This document shows, piece after piece, positions 34,801-45,155 of a stretch of DNA of 64,000 nt. The stretch is from positions 6,749,501-6,813,500 of the forward strand of contig OY970835.1 of assembly GCA_963853835.1 (NCBI GenBank). Direction: 5' to 3'. Every line of letters starts with the position of its first letter. Positions within the stretch are counted from its first letter, which is position 1. The position numbers and the translations under genes are program-made. Under the pieces are notes generated by a model. The model had not been told where the DNA came from. It saw only the letters and a list, made by a program, of their open reading frames with translations, and did not search any database. The DNA comes from Calendula officinalis. Lineage: Eukaryota; Streptophyta; Magnoliopsida; Asterales; Asteraceae.

Positions 34801-37800
34801 CCCCGGGAATTTACTCGTTGGAATATTATGGTGTGAAATTTTGTGTAATGCCACAATAACATTCTTCCAAAGAGAGTCGTTTTCGGTCTTCAATCTCCAC
34901 CACCACTTAACTATTAGGGCCAAATTTTGAGCTTTAAGGCTAGGTACATTGAGACCACCCAAATTGATAGGAGCATGGATTTTGCTCCAACTAACCCAAT
35001 TAATTTTCCGGTCACCATTTTTTGAGCCCCAAAAGAAGTTAGCCCGAATTGATTCCAATTTTTTAATTATAGATTCCGGGACTTTAAACATGGAAAAATA
35101 ATAAATACCTAGTGCACCAAGCACGGATTTAATGAGTGTTAGTCTTCCACCGTATGATAAAGTTGAAGCTTTCCATGCGGATAATTTTTTATGGAATTTA
35201 TTGACAATACCATCCCAATGCACCACTCGGTTCATCGACGACCCGATTACCAAACCAAGGTACTTAAAAGGAAACGTACCTATGTTGCAATTCAATACCC
35301 TTGCAACTCGATCCACTTCTTCACTTGGAACTCCAATACCGAATAGATTACTTTTTGACATGTTTACCTTAAGACCGGAGGCAAGGTAAAAACAATTTAG
35401 TATGCGGTTTAAGTTCTTTGCGTTAGACTCCGACCATTCCCCGATGAAAATGGTATCGTCGGCATATTGAAGATGTGAAATTGATGGACCATCGTTTGGG
35501 AGTCTAATACCGTGGAACACACCCTTTTCCATGGCTTCACTCATGGCAATATGTATACTTTCAACGGCGATAATAAATAGAAAAGGCGCCATTGGATCGC
35601 CTTGTCTAAGCCCACGTTTGATGTCAAATTCCAAGGTAGGGGACCCGTTGAGGAGCACGGATGCCCTAGCAGAGTTTAAGCAAGTGTTAATCCACCTTCT
35701 CCATTTGTGCCCAAAACCCATTTGTTCCATAACCGAGTCTAAAAAGCTCCAATTTAGAGTGTCATATGCTTTTTCAAAATCCACCTTGAATATGAGAGAT
35801 TGTCTTTTTGTTTTTTTGCACCAAGAAATAATCTCACTCAATATTATTGGCCCATCAAGTATATTGCGTCCTTCGATAAAGGCCGATTGTTCTCCGCTAA
35901 CCACATCACCAATTACCAATTTGAGTCGGTTTGCTAGACATTTGGCAATAATCTTATAAAAACTACCGATAAGACTAATCGGTCTATAATCACTCAACTC
36001 TAAGGGGATTTCGCATTTCGGAATAAGTGTGAAAAATGATGAATTACATCCGTTATTTAGATTCGCCCCGTTTTCAAATGATTCCACCGCGTTCATTAGG
36101 TCATCTTCTATGATATTCCAAAATCTTTTATAAAACGAAAAGGTGAAACCGTCCGGCCCCGGAGCTTTTTCTACCCCACAATCCCATACCGCCTTCTTAA
36201 CTTCATCACGTGTAAAGTTTGATTCAATTAAATTCTTTTGATCAGCCGACAATGTTTTAAATTTGTGACTACCAAATTTTGGTCTTGCTTCGTTGGGGTC
36301 GGAGAAAATTTTTGAGAAGTGTTTGTAAGTACCTTTCTTCATGTTCTCCGGGTTTTCATTCCAAATACCATTGAAAGAAAGGCCATGTATAAAATTCTTT
36401 CGATTATTATGTTTTAACGAACCGTGAAAGAATTTAGAGTTCTCATCGCCATCCACCTTCCACTTTATTCGTGCTTTCTGTCTAATGTCGTGAATCTTGC
36501 GTGTTTCAATTTCACGGATTTTTATGTCAATACATACTCTTTCGTTTTTCTCACTGTCATTTAAGCCGTTCAGATCTGCTTTGCAATCAAGCTTAATTTT
36601 GCGGTTTTGAAGCTCAATACCTGACTGATCCGTAACAGCTGCCCTCCACTGTTTAATCGCTGTTTTCACGTTTTTTAATTTTCTGCAAAAAGCTTGAATC
36701 GGCGGAACATGGACGTCAGTTTGATTTCCCCAAGCTGCTACAATTACCGGCTCAATTGTAGGATCATTCGACCAAGAGTTGAAATATTTGAAATAGGTTG
36801 GCCCGAAATCGACGTTTATAGATTTAAACAGAAGTGGACAATGATCGCTAAAACCCCTTGGTAATATGTTGACACACGGGTTTTTCCACACCTGAAAAAA
36901 ATTATTAGTAACCAGAACTCTGTCTAGCAGACTTAACTTTCCGCTATCGGGAGTACTTCTCGAGTATCTTCTTCCTCCCATTTTGATTTCATGTAGACCT
37001 GCCCCGTTAATGAAATTATTAAAGATTCTAGCACCACCTGCTGAGAACGACGATCCAATTCTTTCCGACCTACTCCTTACTTCATTAAAATCACCAAATA
37101 ACACCCACAATCGTGCTTGATCTGCTCTAATAACGTCAGATATTGTGTTCCACAGGACTGATTTTTTCTTCAAGTCTTGTGGGGCATACACATTAAGAAA
37201 GCCGCAATTAACATTTGACCCAATAATTGCCCCCTTTATTAGCAGAAACCCATCTCCCTTAATCGATTCATCTACTGATAACCAGGAAGGATCCCACACA
37301 GACAGGATCCCCCCAGACTTGCCGTTTGACTCAATAAAGTCAAAATTGAACCCTGTTCTTCCCCAATAGGCTCTTACTGTACTTACTTCAATTTGTTTTG
37401 CCATTGTCTCTTGCATACCTAGAAATTGAACTTTGTTTGCCGCCTTAATTCCTTGTATCCACCTTTTTTTTAGAGTGCAATTGACACTCCTGATATTGAT
37501 CGAAAGGAGCTTCATCAGGAAACAACTTTCGAGCCTACACCTTTAATTAAACTTCTGATTTGGTTACCGTACTCATCCATCTGGAATCCCACAAGGTTCC
37601 CGACTTCCATGGTATTCTGAATTTCGTCTGTTGTTGGTGCCGACACATAAGTGTCGACAGAATCGTTGGAATGCTTCAATTTCGAGGACTTCTTCTTAAA
37701 AACTCTTCCGGATTCCTTCATTATATTTGTTGATAATTTCCCGAAGGTAGGTGGTAGTGAGCATAGCTTAACTGAGGAGGAATTCGAGTTGCACGGCCGA

Positions 37801-39959
37801 TTTAGATCGATTGTCGGTAAGCTATTACAGTGACGATAGTCTGCGTTGTGGTTTTCATCAAATTGACCGCCAACTGGGTTTTTCAATTTTGGGCTCATAT
37901 CATCTAAATGGGTTTCTTCATTAAAAGGCTCTTCCACGGAAGAATCCTCTAAGGTGGTGACGGGCTTAAAACCGAGTGGGCTTGTCTCATTCTTCTGGTA
38001 TGGGCTTGTCTCATTCTCCTGATATGGGCTGTTTATTCTATTATCTTGTGGGCTTAAACACTTTTTTTCCCCATGTTCGTTTGTTGAGAATGTATCCGAA
38101 TTGGGGAATTGCCCCACCTCCACATCTGTGCCGTCATAATTATTTGCCTTGAAACACCCCCCATCATGTTCCCTGGCAAAAGATGTTTCCACTTCTCCAT
38201 GTGCATCCATTGTGGGCCAAGGATTATCCGCCGACTTTTCGATTTCTCCGTCTTCAAGATTATTTTCCGGTGGCGGCGGAAAAAATGGGTCGTCGTCTTC
38301 GTCTTGTCCTTCACGGTCGACGGATTTTTCACTTAGATCGTCCTCATCATCCGTCGAGCCCCAATGTGAGACAACAATCGTACCCGGTATAAGCCTAATC
38401 GACTCATGTTGGTCTTCCGTCAATCTAATCGTATAATCAGACCCATCAATTTTAATTTTTATAGTTTTATTGATCCAACCGAGCTGAGTAGTAATTACAG
38501 CGATTCTGCCGACACCCAGATTCGCGTTGTCTAGCGAGCATTCTTCGCTAATAACGACCTCACCGCATGAATTCCCAATCTTATCAAAGGCCTTCGGGCA
38601 CCATGCATGGACAGGAACACCATGTATCATAATGTATGCCAGCCTCTCGTTAGTTTGAGCTTTGGGGGACCATGGTTTAAGATCTGTGAACCAATTACCC
38701 CAAATTTCTTTTGCGTTTTCATGAAAGCTCAAAGCCTCCTCATTGGATTCAAATTCCATTATAACTGAAAAACCACCAAGGTATCTAATCTTGATATGTT
38801 TACAACCATCTGCGTTCTTGAAATCTTCCAAATTCCATAATGTTTTAAGATTTTTCACCCTTCCAATGAGCTGGTACGATAGCCATTGTCTCATTCCATG
38901 ATTGGAGATTAGTTCGATGGATGTGTTTTCAATCTCACCTTTAGCATGAGATCCCGTTACAGCATCTACATAAGATCTACCAATATTCCTTCCCCCGCCA
39001 ATTATGTTTTTCTCTGGGCGGTATATTTTCCGGGGAGGAGGTGGTGGGGGTGGGTAATGGTTACGGGCGGGTGGTACTTGTCTATGGACCCTCTCATATC
39101 GCGCAATGTTCACCGTAATGGTTTGCCATCCAATTCTAATGTTTTGGATTGATTTTTCGAATGCATGAGGGTCGGAAATTCCAACATACCTTATGAATCC
39201 AAATTTGTTCCCGGCCTTGTTCCTCTTCTTTGCGATGTAAACGTCTACCAAATTTCCGTATTTCTCGAACTCCCTCTTTAGAATTTCTTCGGAATGTTCT
39301 TCAGCAAAATCGGTGATGAAGAACGATGTTGATCTTTGTTGTCCTTTTCTTTTCAGTTCTTCTTCCTTGTTGAGATGATTTCTGTAGCTTTTCCTCCGAT
39401 GAACGTACTGCCAATCTCCGGTGGTGTCTCTTCGGCTGCTCTCCCGCTCTCTCTCTCTCATTTTTTTTTTGAATCGGTTTCTATTTAAAGTTTTATAAGA
39501 TTGATCGACTTCTATAAATATCATCATAAAGTAAAAAAGGAAGATCGCCATTGATTGGCCTCAGATCTCTGGTTAACAAATTAACTTAAGTTTCCTAAAA
39601 GTCGCCAAATCTGGCTGAAAAACTTCTTCATCTGAAGTCAACAAAAGTCCATAACTACTAAAACCTAATTAACCTAGGTACAGAATAAATCACCAACTTC
39701 ATTCCCAGCAGATCAATGAGTATAATTACACTAAAGTTGAACGAAATCATAATCATCTAATGAATCAAAATCAACGAAAAATTAAATAATCACCTGCTCT
39801 AACACCAGAGGCACCTGCTTTTTTGAGACCTTTTTTCTTAACAATGAAGCTAGCACCGATAAACAAACTAGAAGACAATGCTAAAACCAATCCCTTGATA
39901 TTATCAGCAGACATGCCTCTGTAAGCATCCTTCCAGCTGTGTGACTGTGAGGACGCCAT
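31860..39959 (-). CDS. NIPA-family magnesium transporter, nine exons
   Basis: Exons on the minus strand: 39959-39794, 33620-33564, 33457-33367, 33278-33118, 32904-32777, 32640-32503, 32415-32323, 32201-32096 and 31975-31860. Joined, they give 1056 bases, 351 residues plus stop, with no frame break. The protein starts MASSQSHSWKDAYRGMSADN, then LVLALSSSLFIGASFIVKKK, GVGGYSYLYEPLWWVGMIT, MIVGEIANFAAYAFAPAIL, LVTPLGALSIIISAILAH and SPIYYVMFTSLTILASVI, the multi-spanning plan of plant NIPA (DUF803) proteins, probable Mg2+ transporters of endomembranes or plasma membrane. Intron 3 uses a GC donor (ATCAG|GCAAAA at 33367/33366); all others are GT-AG. Intron 1 is 6173 bp because a LINE (33831-39486) lies inside it in the same orientation. 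Coding sequence looks functional; whether splicing crosses the LINE is unknown. Confidence 0.93.
34096..37515 (-). CDS. LINE ORF2, endonuclease and reverse transcriptase
   Basis: 1139 residues, no stop or frameshift. The APE-type endonuclease has MKLLSINIRSVNC (Asn at the N-terminus), LGMQETM (Glu), LFGDFNEVRSRSER (near 139) and SDHCPL (near 222). Reverse transcriptase: EKAPGPDGFTFSFYKRFW, LSDYRPISLIGSFYKIIAKC, IFKVDFEKAYDTLNW, LRQGDPMAPFLFI and QYADDTIFIG (YADD near 684). The C-terminal zf-RVT module is CSMCNREIEDDMHLFWNC (near 1010-1026). All catalytic residues I can check are present, so it is predicted to be competent for target-primed reverse transcription. Overlap TGATG with ORF1 suggests termination-coupled reinitiation; that is inference. 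Confidence 0.93.
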   Translation of the reverse strand: MKLLSINIRSVNCTLKKRWIQGIKAANKVQFLGMQETMAKQIEVSTVRAYWGRTGFNFDFIESNGKSGGILSVWDPSWLSVDESIKGDGFLLIKGAIIGSNVNCGFLNVYAPQDLKKKSVLWNTISDVIRADQARLWVLFGDFNEVRSRSERIGSSFSAGGARIFNNFINGAGLHEIKMGGRRYSRSTPDSGKLSLLDRVLVTNNFFQVWKNPCVNILPRGFSDHCPLLFKSINVDFGPTYFKYFNSWSNDPTIEPVIVAAWGNQTDVHVPPIQAFCRKLKNVKTAIKQWRAAVTDQSGIELQNRKIKLDCKADLNGLNDSEKNERVCIDIKIREIETRKIHDIRQKARIKWKVDGDENSKFFHGSLKHNNRKNFIHGLSFNGIWNENPENMKKGTYKHFSKIFSDPNEARPKFGSHKFKTLSADQKNLIESNFTRDEVKKAVWDCGVEKAPGPDGFTFSFYKRFWNIIEDDLMNAVESFENGANLNNGCNSSFFTLIPKCEIPLELSDYRPISLIGSFYKIIAKCLANRLKLVIGDVVSGEQSAFIEGRNILDGPIILSEIISWCKKTKRQSLIFKVDFEKAYDTLNWSFLDSVMEQMGFGHKWRRWINTCLNSARASVLLNGSPTLEFDIKRGLRQGDPMAPFLFIIAVESIHIAMSEAMEKGVFHGIRLPNDGPSISHLQYADDTIFIGEWSESNAKNLNRILNCFYLASGLKVNMSKSNLFGIGVPSEEVDRVARVLNCNIGTFPFKYLGLVIGSSMNRVVHWDGIVNKFHKKLSAWKASTLSYGGRLTLIKSVLGALGIYYFSMFKVPESIIKKLESIRANFFWGSKNGDRKINWVSWSKIHAPINLGGLNVPSLKAQNLALIVKWWWRLKTENDSLWKNVIVALHKISHHNIPTSKFPGVWNNIAKVRDYLNKINIPIDSWFQADLNPETGMLKWSWAFENDGVFSVSSARRAFDGVLMGPRPDFPIYWSKTMPIRINVFHWRFLLNRLPTCYNLLKRGIMLQSAVCSMCNREIEDDMHLFWNCSVTRDFWVSFCKWWNIDIRQVHSIEQVRDWSRRVVLSKEIHDQFMAALVSNIWQIWNFRNKSVFDKKIGCTQYSFSQAQAESFSWIKTRSKARWSSNEWGRWLSDPSNR
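37515..39461 (-). CDS. LINE ORF1, RRM-containing RNA-binding protein
   Basis: 648 residues from the ATG at 39461 (MRERERESSRRDTTGDWQYV). An upstream in-frame Met at 39551 lies outside the target duplication, so it is host sequence and not the true start. An RRM spans about residues 38-125 (STSFFITDFAEEHSEE, EKYGNLVDVYIAKKR, GNKFGFIRYVGISD), followed by a DUF4283-like segment (IKIRYLGGFSVIMEF, ERLAYIMIHGVPVHAW, CGEVVISEECSL). The C-terminal half is acidic and disordered. It should bind the element's own RNA. The stop codon shares its last base with the ORF2 start (TGATG). Confidence 0.9.
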   Translation of the reverse strand: MRERERESSRRDTTGDWQYVHRRKSYRNHLNKEEELKRKGQQRSTSFFITDFAEEHSEEILKREFEKYGNLVDVYIAKKRNKAGNKFGFIRYVGISDPHAFEKSIQNIRIGWQTITVNIARYERVHRQVPPARNHYPPPPPPPRKIYRPEKNIIGGGRNIGRSYVDAVTGSHAKGEIENTSIELISNHGMRQWLSYQLIGRVKNLKTLWNLEDFKNADGCKHIKIRYLGGFSVIMEFESNEEALSFHENAKEIWGNWFTDLKPWSPKAQTNERLAYIMIHGVPVHAWCPKAFDKIGNSCGEVVISEECSLDNANLGVGRIAVITTQLGWINKTIKIKIDGSDYTIRLTEDQHESIRLIPGTIVVSHWGSTDDEDDLSEKSVDREGQDEDDDPFFPPPPENNLEDGEIEKSADNPWPTMDAHGEVETSFAREHDGGCFKANNYDGTDVEVGQFPNSDTFSTNEHGEKKCLSPQDNRINSPYQENETSPYQKNETSPLGFKPVTTLEDSSVEEPFNEETHLDDMSPKLKNPVGGQFDENHNADYRHCNSLPTIDLNRPCNSNSSSVKLCSLPPTFGKLSTNIMKESGRVFKKKSSKLKHSNDSVDTYVSAPTTDEIQNTMEVGNLVGFQMDEYGNQIRSLIKGVGSKVVS

Positions 39960-40636
39960 TCAACATCAAAATCGGCAAAACTACTTTTGATTTCCGCTTT
40001 CACAACCTCATTTCTTCGCGAATTTCACAGCAAATAGTGAAATTTCAGCAGAAATCGGAGACAACAGATGTTTGAGAGTGTGGATTTGATAGCAGAGTGT
40101 TGGATTTTGAGGGTTTTGGGTGAAGATCTTGAGGATTGAGTTAGGTGGCAACAGCTGTAGTGTGTGATGGGGTGTTTGCATCAGATCAGGGAAGAGAATG
40201 AAGAGATTGAGAATAATCTGAAATTTGGAAATTGGATTTTATTTTTTAAAAATAGTTTTTATTATTATTTTTTTTATAGAAAAAGCAAAAGTGGAAGAAA
40301 ATGGATGACTTTTGTTCGATTCCGTCTCTTAACGTCTCCTTTTTTTACTCTCACTCCTCTATCTTATGTTTTAGTGGGATAATGAGTTAGAAAAAAGCAA
40401 AATATATACTTTTTAATTTTTTAAAGTAGAAAATGTGATTCAAACAAGTATTTAGATGAAATAATATTCTTGCTGTGAAATATTGTACGAAGATAAGATA
40501 ATAGATAGCGCAGATTAAGAATATATTTCTAGTACAATAATAGAGTAACTTTTAAGAAAAAATCTTTCAATCATTTTATACCATATTTAGGGACATCCAT
40601 TTCATATTTATCAACGACGAACTAATCTTCTTAATA
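39960..40636 (-). promoter_or_regulatory. 5' UTR and upstream region of NIPA
   Basis: Minus-strand sequence just upstream of the ATG at 39959 is the likely leader (to about 40160), followed by AT-rich DNA. No individual promoter motif can be assigned. Confidence 0.4.
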
Positions 40637-40650
40637 CCATTTTGTGTGAA

Positions 40651-40816
40651 TCAATTGGTGTTTGATCTACTAAAGATAATTTTAAGGGGTGTTCGTTTAC
40701 AAGGTCTCGGGGTTTATTCCTCATAGGTGGAAGGTTCGAGGGAAGACATACTGCTCTTATGGATGTCACTGTCTGGTTTGAACCACTAACTTAGTAACTC
40801 ACCGTTCAAAAAAATT
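40651..40816 (+). mobile_element. SINE-like element
   Basis: Ends CTCACCGTTCAAAAAAATT, the LINE-type 3' end, and contains a B-box-like AAGGTTCGAGGGAAGAC. Flanks CCATTTTGTGTGAA (40637-40650) and CCATTTTATGTGAA (40817-40830) are a 14-bp duplication with one mismatch. Confidence 0.6.
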
Positions 40817-41004
40817 CCATTTTATGTGAACTTCAATTTTTACAAGTTTAAATTGTTGTTAGAGAGGTGTATATGTTTTTAAATGCATTTACTTTTGAAT
40901 CTAGTCCAGACCTCTTTGTTTGTGAACTAAATGTATAGTGGTTGAATATGCAAATATGAATGTTTCTTTTGGTTTATATTTTGGTCAATCGGTTATTTAG
41001 GGAC

Positions 41005-41272
41005 ACTCTTTCATACTAGCAGGTTTTCGGATGTTCAAAAATATCCTGAAATCTGAATATTCGAAAATTTGGATATCTGAATTCCGGATAATGTTTTTCA
41101 AAAAAAATCGGATACCAGATATTCGACAAATTATCCAAAATATTAGCAAAATATCCAGCATGTTCAAACAATATCCGAAAAATATTTTAATAATTTGTTT
41201 TTTTCCGGACCACCGATATTCGGATTGGAATATCCGAAAATCCAAAGATCTGATTTTGAACGCCCCTAGGTT
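41005..41272. mobile_element. Decayed hAT-like MITE
   Basis: Begins near CTAGCAGGTTTTCGGATGTTC and ends TTGAACGCCCCTAGG. The interior is made of ATCCGAATAT/ATATTCGGAT words in both senses. Target duplication not resolved. Confidence 0.5.
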
Positions 41273-41396
41273 GCACCTTTAGTCCAAATGATTAATGGTT
41301 GTAGCTCTTATATTGATAGCCTAACCGAACCATGGCATCATTATTTGAATCGAATCATTTGGTCCTTGGCTGATCCAAGTCGTTTCTTCCATCCAC

Positions 41397-41702
41397 CTAA
41401 GATCATCTCCAACCCATAAAAATATCCTTTATACTAAAACTTATAATTATAATGTAAAAGATAATATTAACATTAAAAAACTCCAACACATTACACTATA
41501 ATTACACTAAAAGAATATTCTATGTATATTCATGTCTATCTAATTTTTATAATGAAACTTTAACACTATATCTAGTGTTGCTGGATAATGTAACACTATA
41601 TATAATATCAAACTATTTATCAACATTATATATAATAATAGGTTTAATGTGCGCTTGAAGTAATATAATGTAAATATACATTTTTAGTGCTGGAGATGCT
41701 CT
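41397..41702. mobile_element. MITE with AAGAGCATCTCCA-type ends
   Basis: Left AAGATCATCTCCAACCC and right complement of GTGCTGGAGATGCTCTT are inverted. The AT-rich interior repeats TATAATGTAA and AACACTATAT words. No clean target duplication. Confidence 0.65.
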
Positions 41703-42246
41703 TACATCATCCATCAACACTATACCGTCCATCCATATTATTTGGCCCATCGATACTATTTGGTCTATCTAGCTATACTATTATGTGCATCCATACTATT
41801 TGGTTGTGCATCTATTATAATTATTTTGTTATAGACTATATCCGAAGTATAATAAAATTGATGTGTTTTATAAATTTTTTTTTATATAGAGTGAGAATAC
41901 AAATAAGTAAACAATATATTCCTATTTGGATTGCAAAATGGATGTAGATGTTTCATATTGTTTATTTGTATTTGTTTGTTGCATGATATTTGTTGTGCAC
42001 ACATGTTATAACATCAATGATTTTTTCAATTCCAATCGGCTGCTCAACGCTGTGTTATTTCAAAATTCAAACCCAAAAAGCGGATCCACTCAGCATTTAA
42101 CATTTTAGACCTTTAATCAATGGTCAAACATAATTACCAAACCAAATATGAAGTCAAATACTGCACTATCTCTGTAACAGATCGAGCATCTTTTTGTTTC
42201 TAGGGAAGGGTAAATTAGTAATTTACTCACAAATGATGCATCTCAG

Positions 42247-43310
42247 GTAGTAGCCAACATGAGAGCAACCAATGCAGAGGAAGTAGCTGAGAGAATTCTG
42301 AGTCAACCATCATTATCTGGCCTTCAGGTAATATTATTCTTCTTTATATATTTTAATTAAATAATTAACTACCAAACCAACATCCAAATGTATTTTTTTT
42401 CCTTTCAATATTTGCAGGGGCCCACAATAAGTCCAGTTTTTCGCAAAGTTGATGGTGTAGTAACACCTGATTATTATGCCATAGTTATTTGCGTGCCTAA
42501 AAAGTTGCTGTACAAATCGGTTCAACAGCTTAGAGCAGTAAGAAAAATCTTATTCTTGAATTTCTATTAAAATGTGAAAATATTGAATTTTATTTTTAGA
42601 GTAAATTATACAAATGGTCGTTTAGGTTTGTACCATATTACATATTTGGTCCTTTAGTTTTATAAATTACATTGGTAGACCTTATTTCTAAAACTATTGA
42701 CACGTTTGGTCATTTACCTAAACAAACGTTAACTTTTCCCGTCAAACAGACGTTTGGTTTTTATGGGTTTCAAATTGGTGAAGGGAAAGGAAAAATGACA
42801 GATTTACCCCCTCATGTATCACACGTGACCATACTTGATGGGAAAAATAAATGTCTATTTAGGTAAAGGACCAAACATGCCAATAGTTTCAAAAATAAGG
42901 ATTATTAGTGTAATTTATGTAACTAAAGGACCAAATATGTAATATGATACAAACCTAAAGGATCATTAATGTAATTTACTCTTATTTTTATCTATTATGT
43001 TTTAGAAGTAGACAACAAATTATAAACATTGGGACGGAGAGTGCCACTTTATTATGCATTTTGGAATGAGATGTTACAAACTCAGCCACCTAACTTTTAA
43101 TATTTTATAAATGTGTCACGAGTTGTTACTATCTACAAACTTAATTTAATATATATTTTTGGCCTATATTTAAGGCATTAAATGCATCTGATATCTTGTT
43201 TTATGATTGTGTAGATTGGAGGTAGTGGAGTTTTAGTGTCTCCTTTGACCTACATTTTTGATGAAGAAACTCCAAGATGGCGTGAACTTCTTTTAAAGCT
43301 CGGGCTTTAA
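42247..43310 (+). pseudogene. HISN1: ATP phosphoribosyltransferase, last three exons only
   Basis: Exons 42247-42327, 42418-42537 and 43215-43310 join in phase 0 and encode VVANMRATNAEEVAERILSQ, GPTISPVFRKVDGVVTPDYY, AIVICVPKKLLYKSVQQLRA and IGGSGVLVSPLTYIFDEETP, ending KLGL. This is the C-terminal regulatory part of plant ATP-PRT (HisG), the first enzyme of histidine synthesis in plastids. The catalytic N-terminal exons are absent from the 2.3 kb upstream, where NIPA begins on the other strand, so this is probably a truncated copy; a very distant first part cannot be strictly excluded. The three exons themselves have no stop and clean splice sites. Intron 2 carries MITE copy B. The last exon is duplicated at 45866. 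Confidence 0.85.
42599..42981. mobile_element. Foldback MITE, family GAGTAAATT, copy B, perfect 9-bp TSD
   Basis: Starts GAGTAAATTATACAAATGG and ends in the inverted TAATTTACTC. The duplication TTATTTTTA is perfect (42590-42598 and 42982-42990). Length 383 bp, long inverted arms, no ORF of substance. A 9-bp duplication points to Mutator-type mobilisation. Located in HISN1 intron 2. Confidence 0.92.
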
Positions 43311-43933
43311 GTGTTTGTAAGCGGTTTCTGTTTTTGACTTTTTTTTAGCATGAAATTTGAGTTGAATTTTAGCTTTTAATTATGTAACTAATTATTTGCT
43401 CATTTTGTATCTCAAAAACCGTCATTGTTGTTTATTTAAGAGGCCTGCAGTGTCTTGAGAAGTGTATAATAACGAATAATTGTTCTCATATGCAGAGCCA
43501 TGGTCTGAATCTGAAACTTCATGTCAAAAGTATTATGTTCTGGAGTCAGACTTATTTTATACTGATTTTGAATTTATTTAAGATGTGTTTTAAGTTTTAA
43601 CATCCTATGAGGTTTATTTGTTAGTTTTTTTAATACAATTTTGTAGTCATTTCTGCTAGATGTTGCAAAGTGGGCTCCGGCCTCCGTGTAACAATTGAAA
43701 AGTAGTTTTGTTTAGGGGTGAGTTCGGTTCAAAAACCGAACTGAAACCAATAGAACCAAAACTGAAAACGATAAAAAAATTTTAAAACCCGAAACCGAAC
43801 CGATAACATGTTATTGGTTTTGGTTCGGTACGGTATCGTCTGGTTCGGATTTGGTTCGGGTTTTTTAGGCCAAATGTTCATCATTTTCCGAAAACTGAAC
43901 CGAACCTAAACCGATAGAACCGAAACCAAAAAC

Positions 43934-44539
43934 TAGGGGTGAGCATAAAAACCGAAAAACCGAACCGAAACTGAAAAACCCGAAAAAACCGCCCCGAAAA
44001 AACCGAACCATTTGAAAAACCGATGTCAACGGTTTTGATTTTTGGAAAACCCGAATGTTTGGGGCGGTTTTTCGGGGGCATATGAAAAACCCGACCGAAA
44101 ACCCCGCCCCGCCATTATATATATTTCAAATTTTATAAAAATATTCTTATATTTATAAATAGATTTGACATTTAATTATATTTTAAATAAAAAATATTCT
44201 ATTATTAATCTTATTCAAGTTATGTTACTTGAAATTTATTATTACATTATATTAAACTTACTAGTTGTTTTTTTATTTATAACGAAATGTGTTAAGGTTT
44301 GAGATTTTGAAATCATAATATTAATTTTTAAGAAAACAAATCGGTAAATTTAAAGGAAAATAGAAAACCGAAAAAAACCCGAAACCGAACCGAAAAACCC
44401 GAAACCGAACCGAAAAACCCGAAAAACCGAAACTGAAAAACCCGAAACCAAACGGGGTGTAATTCTTAAAACCCGAACTTTTGGGGCGGGGTTTGGTTCT
44501 AGCTAAAAACCGCCCCAAACCGCCCCATGCTCACCCCTA
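43934..44539. mobile_element. hAT-type MITE nested inside the outer one
   Basis: Starts TAGGGGTGAGCATAAAAACC and ends CATGCTCACCCCTA. Flanks CCAAAAAC (43926-43933) and CCGAAAAC (44540-44547) are an 8-bp duplication with one mismatch. Length 606 bp. Interior is AAACCCGAAACCGAACCG-rich around an AT-rich core. Confidence 0.87.
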
Positions 44540-44637
44540 CCGAAAACGATGAATTTTCCAAACCGAAACCGAACCGATAACATGTTATCGGTTTTGGTTC
44601 GATTCGGTTCGGTTTTCGGTTCGGTTCGGTTTTTTCG

Positions 44638-45155
44638 CAGTGTTGTAAAAATCGGTCTAGGCGGCGCCTAGGCGCTTATCGGACCTCCACCGAGTGAAAA
44701 AAGTGTTAATTGGTCAAATTTATCGGACAAGGTCAATATCGGTCAAAATCGGTCCTAGGCGGTCCTTGGCGGCCCTAGGCATACGTCTTCTTTCTTAACT
44801 GTCCCGATTTTAATTTTAAAATAGATAAGCCCATATTATAAGCCCAATAAGATAAACCTAGAAACCGATTATAAGCCTAAATATTTTAAAATAGATAAGC
44901 CCAATTATTTTAAATGTTAAAATCAGTGAACAATTTTAGCATTATAATTTTTATTTTAAATATTGTTAATTAAATTCATAGTTATTTACTAATATGGTTA
45001 TTTTGTTAGGATATTACTGATATTTATTTATATAAAAATAAATTCCTTTGTATTTTATGGTATCCGCTTAGAAACCGATTAATCGCCGTCAAGACCGATT
45101 AATCGCTTGAAGGTGGTCGACCGCCTAGGTACCGCCGAGCGATTTTTACAACCTT
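44638..45155. mobile_element. Mutator-type MITE nested in the outer hAT element
   Basis: Starts CAGTGTTGTAAAAATCGG and ends GCGATTTTTACAACCTT. A perfect 9-bp duplication GTTTTTTCG flanks it (44629-44637 and 45156-45164). Length 518 bp. The GC-rich words CTAGGCGG recur near both ends. Confidence 0.9.

Larger units (their letters stand above)
33831..39486 (-). mobile_element. LINE, both ORFs open, 16-bp perfect TSD
   Basis: A perfect direct repeat AAAGTTTTATAAGATT lies at 33815-33830 and 39487-39502. The element starts with a leader of only about 25 bp ahead of the ORF1 ATG and ends GCTGTTC-A(n) at 33831. ORF1 and ORF2 are both uninterrupted. The very short 5' leader may mean slight 5' truncation and loss of promoter. 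Clade: plant L1-type with APE endonuclease, RRM-type ORF1 and no RNase H domain. It lies in NIPA intron 1, sense to the gene. Confidence 0.93.

Noticed and set aside
39462..39551. Upstream 30-codon extension of LINE ORF1
   Set aside because: The 16-bp target duplication at 39487-39502 shows that most of this is host intron, so the start is at 39461.
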